Shown here one piece after another: positions 42,426 through 50,659 of a stretch of DNA of 53,784 bases (its first letter is position 1; each line of letters begins with the position of its first letter). Source of the DNA: Aequorivita vitellina (lineage in GTDB: Bacteria > Bacteroidota > Bacteroidia > Flavobacteriales > Flavobacteriaceae). The DNA lies in NCBI RefSeq assembly GCF_022008365.1, contig NZ_JAIRBA010000028.1, positions 1 to 53,784 on the forward strand. Direction: 5' to 3'. The notes under the pieces were generated by a model that saw only the letters and a program-made list of their open reading frames with translations, searched no databases and had not been told where the DNA came from. Position numbers and translations under genes: made by a program.

Positions 42426-42995
42426 CTAGTTTTTACCAAGTGCCAATTCTTTTAATTTTTGAATGCACCTGTATTTTTTGTTTTTCGCCGATGCTTCTTC
42501 AATATTTAGCTTTTCAGCAATAGTACGCAAAGACATTTTGTTGAAATAAAACTGCGTGAGCAAATCTTTGCATCCTTGACCAAGGTTTTCGAAAGCGGCT
42601 AATGTTATAGTTAATTGTTTGTCTTTTTTTTCAAGTTCACCTGTTGGATTGTCATCTGCTGCTAGTTGATACATTTTGTCGTTTATTGAAGTTGTTTTCC
42701 GTTTAGTCGCAGCTCTAGTTTGGTCTATCCATTTATTTCTGGCAATTGTAAATAGGTATGCTTCTATTTCATTTTTGTTTTTTGGCTGAAATTTTCGCGA
42801 ACTCAGTTTTTTCCAACAAACAAAATAAGCTTCCTGAAAAACATCTTTGGCATTATCTACAGTGCCTCCATTTTTAAGAATGTAATATTTTGTTTTCGGA
42901 TATTCGGCAATGTAAAATTCACGTATTGGCACCTCCTCATTGTTTAAGAAAGCATCCAATAATTTAAATTTTCCTTGAGTTAGTGTATCTTCCAT
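42426..42995 (-). CDS. ECF-type RNA polymerase sigma factor
   Basis: A 189-residue sigma-70 family factor with only regions 2 and 4. Region 2: NAKDVFQEAYFVCWKKLSS...IEAYLFTIARNKWIDQTR (about 48-95), which holds the -10 recognition and core-binding helices. Region 4: LGQGCKDLLTQFYFNKMSLRTIAEKLNIEEASAKNKKYRCIQKLKEL (about 138-185), the helix-turn-helix for the -35 element. It is the first gene of the sigma/TPR/CHAT operon. Upstream are a weak TATATTTC and, 116 nt before the ATG, candidate ECF site A, as expected for autoregulation. Confidence 0.9.
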   Translation of the reverse strand: MEDTLTQGKFKLLDAFLNNEEVPIREFYIAEYPKTKYYILKNGGTVDNAKDVFQEAYFVCWKKLSSRKFQPKNKNEIEAYLFTIARNKWIDQTRAATKRKTTSINDKMYQLAADDNPTGELEKKDKQLTITLAAFENLGQGCKDLLTQFYFNKMSLRTIAEKLNIEEASAKNKKYRCIQKLKELALGKN

Positions 42996-43110
42996 AGAAA
43001 TCTATGGAAATATACAATTTTTTTACCTTAGTTTTTCAATTTGAATTCGGTTCCATTTCTTATATCAATTTAAGTGAAAGAACAAAATTCCGTTTGCCTT
43101 TTAATACTTT

Positions 43111-43135
43111 AACGTTTATAATATAAAAGGTCATC
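43111..43135 (-). promoter_or_regulatory. Candidate ECF promoter, site A, before the sigma gene
   Basis: The minus strand reads GATGACC (43135-43129), 14 nt beginning TTTT, then CGTT (43114-43111) followed by AAAG. It has the same boxes and exact spacing as sites B and C. Confidence 0.5.
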
Positions 43136-43218
43136 AATATAAAGTGAAAGAATAGGAAAGAGCGACAAAGCACGCATATTTAAAACGATGCGAATCTCAC
43201 GTCATTCATTTTGAAAAC

Positions 43219-43247
43219 TAAAAAATGCCCCATATTTCAGGGGCATT
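43219..43247 (-). terminator. Minus-strand terminator
   Basis: AATGCCCC (43224-43231) pairs perfectly with GGGGCATT (43240-43247). The T-run follows only on the minus strand. No established minus-strand gene ends here, apart from the possible small ORF at 43284-43406. Confidence 0.75.
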
Positions 43248-43283
43248 CCGGTTGGTTTGCAACCTCAAAAACTACTGAAAAAT

Positions 43284-43406
43284 CTATTGTTTTATAATCC
43301 TTAAAATTTTAGATTCTTCTACAGCAGAATTATAGAAACATCGAAACGTTTTTAAATTGTCATCGCAAAAATCAAAAAGAAGTTTATTTTTGTAATCTAT
43401 TCCCAT
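43284..43406 (-). CDS. Possible 40-residue ORF ahead of a terminator
   Basis: ATG at 43406 (MGIDYKNKLLFDF...) runs 40 residues to a stop at 43284, and a strong terminator follows 37 nt later. It is antisense to the mvaD leader. Longer in-frame starts would lie antisense to mvaD codons. No family is recognised. It may be the tail of a lost gene whose terminator remains. Confidence 0.25.
   Translation of the reverse strand: MGIDYKNKLLFDFCDDNLKTFRCFYNSAVEESKILRIIKQ
43385..43392 (+). promoter_or_regulatory. mvaD -7 element
   Basis: TATTTTTG, a perfect TAnnTTTG, lies 17 nt before the ATG at 43410. Confidence 0.5.
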
Positions 43407-43409
43407 AGT

Positions 43410-44489
43410 ATGCCAGAACATAAATTTATTGTTTGCACCCATAGTAAAACCCTCACTTCCGGAACCGTTTCTTGGCAATCGCCCAGCAACATAGCGTTGG
43501 TGAAATATTGGGGTAAATATGGCGAGCAACTGCCGATGAACACTTCCATAAGTTTCACTTTAAGCAATTGCCACACAATTACAAAGTTGACTTTTGAAAA
43601 ATCTCCTTCGTCAGAATTTAATTTTGAAGTGTATCTCGACGGAAAAAGAGAAGTTTCTTTTGAGCCAAAAATTCAGAAATTCTTTGAAAAAGCAGAAGCA
43701 TATTTATCATTTTTAAAAGATTTTAAATTCAAAATTGAAACCTCCAACAGTTTTCCGCACAGCAGCGGCATTGCCTCTTCGGCGAGTGGCATGAGTGCAT
43801 TGGCACTGTGTTTAATGGATATGGAAAAGCAAATGCAGCCCGAAATTCCTGAAGATTACTTTATTGAAAAAGCATCATTCTTGGCTCGTTTGGGTTCGGG
43901 AAGCGCATGCCGAAGTATTGAAGGACCGCTTATTGTTTGGGGCGAACACTCAAAAATTGACGGCAGCAGCAATCTATTCGGTTCAAAATATCCGTTTGCA
44001 GTTCATCCAAATTTTAAAAATTACCAAGACACAATTTTGTTGGTAGACAAAGGCGAAAAACAAGTAAGCAGCACGGTTGGGCATAATTTAATGTTGGAAC
44101 ATCCTTTTGCTGCACAACGTTTTAGGCAAGCAAAGGATAATCTTTCAAAGCTTATTCCCGTTCTTAAAGACGGAGATTTTTCAGAATTTATAAAAATTGT
44201 AGAAAGTGAAGCCCTGTCGTTGCACGCTATGATGCTTACTTCAATGCCGTATTTCATATTAATGAAACCAAACACTTTGGAAATAATAAATCGCATTTGG
44301 AAATTTAGGGAAGAAACCAACAGCAATGTTTGTTTTACACTCGATGCGGGCGCCAATGTTCACGTACTTTATCCCGAAACAGAGAAGGAAACGGTCTTAC
44401 AATTTATTAAAAAGGAGTTGTCGCAATTCTGTAAAAACGGTGAGTTTATTATAGATGATGTGGGACTTGGTGCAAAAAAAATGACCTAA
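43410..44489 (+). CDS. mvaD: Diphosphomevalonate decarboxylase
   Basis: A 359-residue GHMP-superfamily enzyme that uses ATP to turn mevalonate 5-diphosphate into isopentenyl diphosphate, the last step of the mevalonate pathway. SPSNIALVKYWGKYGEQLPMNTSISFTLS (25-53) is the specific N-terminal signature. HSSGIASSASGMSALALCL (about 118-136) is the phosphate-binding loop, and FTLDAGANVHVLYP (about 309-322) is the C-terminal block with the catalytic Asp. It is separated from mevalonate kinase (48.0 kb) by the second CHAT gene on the opposite strand. Flavobacteria make isoprenoids by this route. Confidence 0.93.
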   Translation: MPEHKFIVCTHSKTLTSGTVSWQSPSNIALVKYWGKYGEQLPMNTSISFTLSNCHTITKLTFEKSPSSEFNFEVYLDGKREVSFEPKIQKFFEKAEAYLSFLKDFKFKIETSNSFPHSSGIASSASGMSALALCLMDMEKQMQPEIPEDYFIEKASFLARLGSGSACRSIEGPLIVWGEHSKIDGSSNLFGSKYPFAVHPNFKNYQDTILLVDKGEKQVSSTVGHNLMLEHPFAAQRFRQAKDNLSKLIPVLKDGDFSEFIKIVESEALSLHAMMLTSMPYFILMKPNTLEIINRIWKFREETNSNVCFTLDAGANVHVLYPETEKETVLQFIKKELSQFCKNGEFIIDDVGLGAKKMT

Positions 44490-44515
44490 TCTATTATTTC
44501 CTTAAATAACAAACA

Positions 44516-47500
44516 TCACTTTTTGGTACGCTGTATTTCTTTTTTTCTTTGTACAATTAACGTCATTAAAATAAAACCAACAACACCCGCCAAAACATAC
44601 CACCACCAAGCAACACCAGCCTTTAATGCCATTGGAGCGGTGTCGCCAATAAGTATTAAGCCTGCCCAATATTGGGGCGATGTAGTTCTCCCTTCGGCGG
44701 CAGCCAAATAACTTATTTTCGCTTTGCGCAACGCTTCATCTTTGGGCATTTCTTTTGCGAGATTATCGTAAAATAGCTTCACAATTTGGGCGCTAGACTC
44801 TTCGTCAATTTCCCAAAGGCTGGTTAAAATACTCTCACTACCAGCATAGTTAAAAGCGTGTGCTAAAGAAATCATTCCTTCGCCAGCTTGGTAAGTGGGT
44901 TTTCCCGTTTCGCAAGCCGTTAAAATTGCGAGATTGGAGGAGAGGTCTATGTTGTATATTTCGTAGGAATAGAGCGAGTTTTCGTCATAGGTTTTTGTGT
45001 CATTCGTCTTTTTCGCAAAAATGAGTCGGCTCAATTCTGGGCTTATATTGTTGCTTTCGGCGTGGGTACCAATGTGTATTATTTTGTGTTCTTTGGCGCG
45101 GTTTATAAACACTTCTTTGCTTGCGTCTTCATTTACAAAATAGTTACCATCAAAAACTTTTGAGTATTGTTTCACCAAATCTTCGCTAAACGGCTGCGGT
45201 AAAAGCGTGAGATAGGCTTTATCTAAATTCACAGAATCTTTTATGGCAAGCTTGTATTCCTGCTTCATTTTTTCATTAAAACCAGGGGCAAAGGCAATAA
45301 AATCTGAAGAATAATCGGCTATATTTTTTTTGTCTTTATAAAGTAGCAGACTAAAATTATACGAGATTTCATAATTAGCTAATAAGCTATTGGTCGCCAT
45401 TTCGTTAAAACTTTTTATAGGTTTTGGGGTGAGGGTTTCAAAGCTAAGATTGAAAAGCTCCCTATCTGGAATGATTACCACTTTTTTAGTCGAAATATAC
45501 TTTTCTAACGGAGACCAAAGCGATTGATATAATTGATAGAGCACCAAACTCATTTTTTCTGCTGAAAATTCCGCGTGGTTTAAATTAGAAATATGGTCTT
45601 TTACCGAGCTGTAATTGAGAGAAATCATCCGCTTTTCTTTAGACGAAACAACAAAAACATATAATTGGTCTTCAATAAAAATATAACGAATAACCGTTGT
45701 GTTTAAAGGAATTTTTTGTTGAAGTCCGTGCATGGGTTCTTCCAAAGTTGCATAGCGCATTTTGTAGTATTTCGGAAAATTTTGTTTTAATGAATCTAGG
45801 TAATAATCCCAGTTTTCCGAAGCTTTAAAATAAGTAGCCAGATTGCCGTCAATGGTGTTATTAAGCGAAGAAACCATCTGGCTTTTTAGGTTGTTTTCTC
45901 GTTCTACAACTTCTTCAGGAATATGTTGAAAAGCTATATTATCGCGCAGGTTTAATCGCGAGCGAATACGATTATAAATGCTGGATTCGTGAAGTGCAAT
46001 GAGTTTATCTAAATATTCAGGATTATTAGTATTTTGATAAAGTTCTAACCTAATTTTTTCGGCAAAATTTAGGAGCTCTTCATTTTCTGCAAGTAGTAAA
46101 GTTACGTCTTCGTGTTTGTTTACTACTTTTTTACGTTGATTTAAAATAGCGATACCTTCATCTATTTGCAACAAAAGTTCTTTTAAAAGTTGTGTGTTTT
46201 TATCTTCGGCCAAGTAGTATTTAGAAGCTGCATTAATGAGTAAAGCTTGCGGTTTTCGGTATTGGCTTAAAATGGAATCTGAAATACTTATTTTTTCATT
46301 TTCTTTTAAAATATTAAAACGGAGGGCTTCATCACTAAACTTTTTTGCTTCGGCATAATCTTGCAGCAAATAATGAACCTGCGCTAAATTTATTGTGTGA
46401 TAAAACGCCTGTAGTGTATTTTTAAACTCTCCTGTATGTGTAAAATTATAGGTTTCATTGGCAAGCAAAATTGCTTTTTCGCGCATGTTATTTTTTGCGG
46501 CAAATAGAGAATACTCCAAGATATTATCCATAAAATCCTTGGTGTAGGTTGTTCCAATTGATGTGCGATACATGGTTCGAGCCTTTTCATAAAAAATTGC
46601 GGCATTTTCAACATCGTTCATATAATCGTAAATGGTGGCGCGAGTAGAAAGGGCAGCAGCACCCCAGTAAAGATTGGCGCCAGGGCTGGTTTTTAAAAGT
46701 TCTAATGCTCTGTCTGCATTTAGTGCGGCTCCCTCAAAATCGCGACTTGCAGTTTTGGCTTCGGCTAGAATTATGTTCGAAATAATAATATTAATATCGT
46801 TTTCTTCAAATAATTCTTTTTTCTGTTCAAATGAATATTCTATTAATTCTTGGGTGCGAGAATGCTCGCCAAGCGTATTGTAAAAAGTTGCCATATTGTC
46901 AATGGCCATGCATTGATGGCTTTTGGCTTTAAAAGTGCGAGCTTCATCGGTAGAGCGGTTAATATAGTTTTGAAACCCAGCGATGGACTCTTCGGAAATA
47001 TTAATGGCTTGTCGGTTTTTTCCCAAGGCATTCCACAATACGGCGAGGTTCATTTTTACGAGTGCCGGTCGATAATAGCGGTTCATAATATCGCTCTCGT
47101 TTGTTTTTTCGAGCACTTTTACTGCTTCTTGAAAATAGTATTTGGCACTGTCTAATTTAGTTTCTTGCCACATCATTCCGCCAAGGGCATTGTAAACCTG
47201 ATTGTAGAAAACATAATCTTGTTGCCCCGTTTTTTTTAAGAGTTGCAGCGCTTTTTGATACTGATTAGTGGCTAAAGGAAAATTACCCATTTTAGAAGCA
47301 TAAAAGCCCAATCTGTATTCTACGCTTGCTAAGTCTAGGTTGTTTGGCTCGGTATTGCGAAGCGCAAATGGTCTCGCGGTTTCCATTAAATTGTAGGCTT
47401 TTTGATGCAGGCCGGCATCGTCATAAATCCAACCTAGCTCTGTCGTGGCTTCAACAACGTAGTGTGGATTGGCGTTTTTTTTAATTTCTTCCAATAGGTT

Positions 47501-47776
47501 TTCGGCCTTCTGTACTGCCAATTTTGTGTTGCCATTATTAAGCTTAAAACTGCCTTCAAATTGAATGTAATTGTAAATGCTGTCGTAGATTTTTTCGGCT
47601 CGGTAATACGCAATATTCTTAGCAACCGCTGCACGAGCTTTTTCAAGAGAATCTTGTTCAATAAGTGTTTGTATTTCTTTGACCGTTAAATTTTTTTCTT
47701 GCGAATAGCCTTCAAAAGATAGAAGGAGAGAAAATACTTGAAAAATAAAGAGGAATCTCATGGTTTTAAAAGCCAT
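44516..47776 (-). CDS. TPR-CHAT caspase-like peptidase 2, periplasmic, C-terminally anchored
   Basis: A 1086-residue paralogue of the CHAT protein at 38.3 kb, with the same order: signal peptide (1-25, ending EGYSQ), TPR solenoid, CHAT domain, one membrane helix (about 1057-1074) and a basic tail (QRKKEIQRTKK). The dyad is His905 in HIGTHAESNN and Cys955 in ILTACETGKP. The CHAT domain is very similar to that of paralogue 1 (for example GEGMISLAHAFNYAGSESILTSLW is identical), while the TPR region has diverged, as expected if the TPRs choose different partners. It has no sigma factor of its own; a TATCTTTC near 47826 on the minus strand suggests a housekeeping promoter. MRFLFIFQ at 47761 is an alternative start. 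Confidence 0.87.
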   Translation of the reverse strand: MAFKTMRFLFIFQVFSLLLSFEGYSQEKNLTVKEIQTLIEQDSLEKARAAVAKNIAYYRAEKIYDSIYNYIQFEGSFKLNNGNTKLAVQKAENLLEEIKKNANPHYVVEATTELGWIYDDAGLHQKAYNLMETARPFALRNTEPNNLDLASVEYRLGFYASKMGNFPLATNQYQKALQLLKKTGQQDYVFYNQVYNALGGMMWQETKLDSAKYYFQEAVKVLEKTNESDIMNRYYRPALVKMNLAVLWNALGKNRQAINISEESIAGFQNYINRSTDEARTFKAKSHQCMAIDNMATFYNTLGEHSRTQELIEYSFEQKKELFEENDINIIISNIILAEAKTASRDFEGAALNADRALELLKTSPGANLYWGAAALSTRATIYDYMNDVENAAIFYEKARTMYRTSIGTTYTKDFMDNILEYSLFAAKNNMREKAILLANETYNFTHTGEFKNTLQAFYHTINLAQVHYLLQDYAEAKKFSDEALRFNILKENEKISISDSILSQYRKPQALLINAASKYYLAEDKNTQLLKELLLQIDEGIAILNQRKKVVNKHEDVTLLLAENEELLNFAEKIRLELYQNTNNPEYLDKLIALHESSIYNRIRSRLNLRDNIAFQHIPEEVVERENNLKSQMVSSLNNTIDGNLATYFKASENWDYYLDSLKQNFPKYYKMRYATLEEPMHGLQQKIPLNTTVIRYIFIEDQLYVFVVSSKEKRMISLNYSSVKDHISNLNHAEFSAEKMSLVLYQLYQSLWSPLEKYISTKKVVIIPDRELFNLSFETLTPKPIKSFNEMATNSLLANYEISYNFSLLLYKDKKNIADYSSDFIAFAPGFNEKMKQEYKLAIKDSVNLDKAYLTLLPQPFSEDLVKQYSKVFDGNYFVNEDASKEVFINRAKEHKIIHIGTHAESNNISPELSRLIFAKKTNDTKTYDENSLYSYEIYNIDLSSNLAILTACETGKPTYQAGEGMISLAHAFNYAGSESILTSLWEIDEESSAQIVKLFYDNLAKEMPKDEALRKAKISYLAAAEGRTTSPQYWAGLILIGDTAPMALKAGVAWWWYVLAGVVGFILMTLIVQRKKEIQRTKK

Positions 47777-47958
47777 AATTTTAAACTGTTTTTTTAAAAT
47801 ATACGCAGGCGGGAAAATGAAAAAGAAAGATACAACTTATTTTTATTAATGTAAATAGAGTTGCTCGCAAATAGTACGCAACTTAATTTCAATCTCTTAA
47901 AAAGGCCGTGTTTAGATTAATTAGCATTTTTTTCTGAAAATATAAATGTTAAAAAGTT

Positions 47959-47966
47959 TATATTTG
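47959..47966 (+). promoter_or_regulatory. -7 element of the mevalonate kinase gene
   Basis: TATATTTG, a perfect TAnnTTTG, with a predicted leader of about 54 nt before the ATG at 48027. Confidence 0.5.
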
Positions 47967-48026
47967 TAGCGTATTTTAATTTTAAATATAAAAACCAGTA
48001 CTTTTATAGCTACAACTACAAAGCTT

Positions 48027-48965
48027 ATGCGCGGCCCGCTTTTTTACTCAAAAATCTTACTTTTCGGTGAGTATGGTATTATTAAAGACTCCAAAGGTCT
48101 TTCTATTCCGTATAACTTTTATAACGGGGCACTTAAAATAGACGCCCACCACACTATTGCTACGCACAAATCGAATGCTAGTTTGAAACGGTTTTCAGAA
48201 TATTTGGAAAATCTTCAAACCGAAAACCCCAACTTAGTTTCTTTTCATTTGGAAGCCTTACGAAATGATGTAGAAAGTGGATTGTATTTTGATAGTAGTA
48301 TTCCGCAGGGCTATGGTGTTGGTAGTAGCGGAGCATTAGTTGCTGCTATTTATGATAAGTACGCAAAAAATAAAATTACGGTTCTTGAAAATCTTACGCG
48401 AGAAAAACTGTTGACGCTAAAAACTGTTTTTGCCGAAATGGAATCTTTTTTTCACGGAAAGTCATCTGGATTGGATCCATTAAACAGTTATTTGAGTCTT
48501 CCTATTTTAATAAATTCAAAAGACAATATTGAGCCTGCGGGAATTCCGTCGCAAACCGAAAATGGCAAAGGCGCTGTGTTTTTATTAGACAGTGGCAGCA
48601 CGGGTGAAACCGCACCAATGGTTCAAATTTTTATGGAAAATATGAAGCAGGAAGGTTTTAGAAATATGCTGAAAGATCAGTTTGTAAAACATACCGATGC
48701 CTGTGTTGACGATTTTCTGCAAGGCGATGTAAAATCACTTTTTGGCAACATTAAACAACTGTCAAAAGTAGTTCTCGACAATTTTAAACCTATGATTCCT
48801 GCACAATTCCACAAACTTTGGAAGAAGGGAATAGACAGCAACGCCTACTACCTAAAACTTTGCGGCTCCGGTGGCGGCGGTTATATGCTCGGCTTTGCCG
48901 AAGATATAGATAAAGCACGCAAAGCTTTAAAAGATTATAAACTGGAAGTGGTTTATAGTTTTTAG
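48027..48965 (+). CDS. GHMP kinase, probable mevalonate kinase
   Basis: A 312-residue GHMP kinase. SKILLFGEYGIIKDSKGLSIPYNFY is the N-terminal substrate block. PQGYGVGSSGALVAAIYDKYA (about 93-113) is the ATP-binding loop, GKSSGLDPLNSYLSLPILI (about 147-165) carries the likely catalytic Asp, and KLCGSGGGGYMLGFAED (about 278-294) is the third GHMP motif. Context (mvaD on one side, an isoprenoid-using UbiA protein 50 nt downstream) makes mevalonate kinase the best assignment; phosphomevalonate kinase is the alternative. Confidence 0.85.
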   Translation: MRGPLFYSKILLFGEYGIIKDSKGLSIPYNFYNGALKIDAHHTIATHKSNASLKRFSEYLENLQTENPNLVSFHLEALRNDVESGLYFDSSIPQGYGVGSSGALVAAIYDKYAKNKITVLENLTREKLLTLKTVFAEMESFFHGKSSGLDPLNSYLSLPILINSKDNIEPAGIPSQTENGKGAVFLLDSGSTGETAPMVQIFMENMKQEGFRNMLKDQFVKHTDACVDDFLQGDVKSLFGNIKQLSKVVLDNFKPMIPAQFHKLWKKGIDSNAYYLKLCGSGGGGYMLGFAEDIDKARKALKDYKLEVVYSF

Positions 48966-49015
48966 GATTACAACATTCTGAAATTTCGTTTCAGATTCCT
49001 TCAATTTATTAATCT

Positions 49016-49927
49016 ATGCTAACCCGAAAACAAAAACACTTTCTATTAAAGTTTTTCAGCCTGTTTTCTGTGGTTCGTGGCTACAATATTTTAATAATTG
49101 TAATTGCACAATACCTAACGAGTATTTACATTTTAGCGCCAGATTTGCCCGTTCGGGAGGTTTTGTTCGATGTAAATTTGCTAATGCTCGTGCTCGCTTC
49201 ATCATTTGCAATTGCGGGTGGTTATATTATAAATAGTTTTTACGACAGCGAAAAAGATTTAATTAACCGTCCGCGAAAAACAATGCTCGATAAGTTGGTT
49301 AGTCAACGCACCAAACTCTCTGCTTATTTTGTTCTCAACTTTTTGTCGGTTGTTTTTGCCAGTTATGTGTCGTTTAGAGCCGTTCTTTTCTTTTCTATTT
49401 ATATTTTTTTCCTTTGGTTTTATTCCCATAAATTAAAAAAGTACCCTTTTATAGGAAACATCACAGCGGCAATTCTTGCAGTGATTCCTTTCTTTGCAAT
49501 TTTTGTGCATTACGGCAATTTCGACATTGTAATTTTCGTGCATGCCACTTTCCTTTTCCTGCTAATTTCAATGCGCGAACTGGTAAAAGATCTCGAAAAC
49601 CTCAGGGGCGATTTAACTCACGGTTACAACACAATTCCTGTTGTTTACGGCGAAAAAACTTCTATTAAAATGCTTACTGTTTTAAGTGTTTTAACGCTTG
49701 TGCCAATTATTTTGCTCATCACAAAATTCAAAGAAGAAATAGGATATATGGATTTTTATTTTTACGCAAGTATCCTTGGGCTCGTAGTTTTTTTAATTGT
49801 TTTGTGGTATTCTAAAACCAAAATACACTATATAATTTTACACAACATTTTAAAGTTCGCTATCGTATTGGGTGTATTTAGTATTGTTCTAATACACGTA
49901 GAATTATTGACGAATCGGATATTTTAG
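49016..49927 (+). CDS. UbiA family prenyltransferase
   Basis: A 303-residue integral membrane prenyltransferase with about eight helices. The first Asp-rich motif is NSFYDSEKD (73-81), followed by RPRKTM; the second is KDLENLRGD (near 190-198), which bind the Mg-diphosphate of the prenyl donor. Flavobacterial members of this group are often named geranylgeranylglycerol-phosphate geranylgeranyltransferase, but the acceptor cannot be told from sequence; a quinone or heme A precursor is also possible. It lies in probable operon with the mevalonate kinase gene, linking precursor supply to use. Confidence 0.85.
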   Translation: MLTRKQKHFLLKFFSLFSVVRGYNILIIVIAQYLTSIYILAPDLPVREVLFDVNLLMLVLASSFAIAGGYIINSFYDSEKDLINRPRKTMLDKLVSQRTKLSAYFVLNFLSVVFASYVSFRAVLFFSIYIFFLWFYSHKLKKYPFIGNITAAILAVIPFFAIFVHYGNFDIVIFVHATFLFLLISMRELVKDLENLRGDLTHGYNTIPVVYGEKTSIKMLTVLSVLTLVPIILLITKFKEEIGYMDFYFYASILGLVVFLIVLWYSKTKIHYIILHNILKFAIVLGVFSIVLIHVELLTNRIF

Positions 49928-49975
49928 AAAAAGAGATAAGAGTCATAACTTTAGATTTCTTTTTCTGTTTTTGAA

Positions 49976-50509
49976 CTATTTGAGTTTTACAAAAAAATCC
50001 CAAACCACTACGCCCACACTCACCGAAATATTGAGCGAATGCTTGGTGCCAAACTGAGGGATTTCGATCACTGCATCGCTTGCAGTTACCACTTTTTGCT
50101 GCACGCCTTTTACTTCGTTGCCAAAGACCAATGCATAAGTCATTTCATTTTGAGTAGTGAAATCGTCGAGATTTATCGCCAACTCGGCTTGTTCAATGGA
50201 GGCTACAAAAACGCCTTCTTTTTGCAATTTTTCAACTACGTCTATAGTATTTTCGGCATATTCCCACTCAACGCTATCGGTAGCGCCCAAAGCTGTTTTT
50301 TGAATGTCTTTGTGCGGCGGTTGCGCAGTAATACCACAGAGATAAATTTTCTTCACTAAAAAAGCATCGGCGGTGCGAAACACAGAGCCAATATTGTTTA
50401 AACTCCGAATGTTGTCGAGAATAATTATTAAAGGCGTTTTTTCCGAAGCTTTGAATTCTTCGGGGTTAATTCGATCTAATTCGCTATTTTTAAGTTTGCG
50501 GTATTTCAT
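49976..50509 (-). CDS. TrmH/SpoU family RNA 2'-O-methyltransferase
   Basis: A 177-residue SPOUT methyltransferase. Motif 1 is ILDNIRSLNNIGSVFRTADAF (about 31-51) with the catalytic Arg. Motif 2 is YALVFGNEVKGVQQKVV and motif 3 is IPQFGTKHSLNISVSVGVVVWDFF, the trefoil knot that binds S-adenosylmethionine. It has no N-terminal substrate-binding extension, so it is the short type. Target tRNA or rRNA is not predictable. It is convergent with the UbiA gene. Confidence 0.9.
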   Translation of the reverse strand: MKYRKLKNSELDRINPEEFKASEKTPLIIILDNIRSLNNIGSVFRTADAFLVKKIYLCGITAQPPHKDIQKTALGATDSVEWEYAENTIDVVEKLQKEGVFVASIEQAELAINLDDFTTQNEMTYALVFGNEVKGVQQKVVTASDAVIEIPQFGTKHSLNISVSVGVVVWDFFVKLK

Positions 50510-50659
50510 GGTGGCAAAGTTAATTTTTAAAAGTTAATGCAGAAAACGCTTTGCGCCTTTGGATGGAAATTGTTGATAAAACCCAATAAATCACAATCAC
50601 TTCATTTTAAAGAAAACAGCAATTTGGTTACATTTATCGATTAAAGAATTTTTTGAGTT

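Larger units (their letters stand above)
42996..43409. other. Intergenic region between sigma operon and mvaD
   Basis: The region carries candidate ECF site A (43111-43135), a minus-strand terminator (43219-43247), a possible 40-residue minus-strand ORF (43284-43406) and the mvaD -7 element. Bases 43140-43215 hold no recognisable feature. Confidence 0.5.

Noticed and set aside
38305-47776. A type III-E CRISPR or other named CRISPR-linked CHAT system
   Set aside because: There is no repeat array and no Cas gene, and both CHAT proteins have signal peptides. Only the sigma/CHAT logic is comparable.
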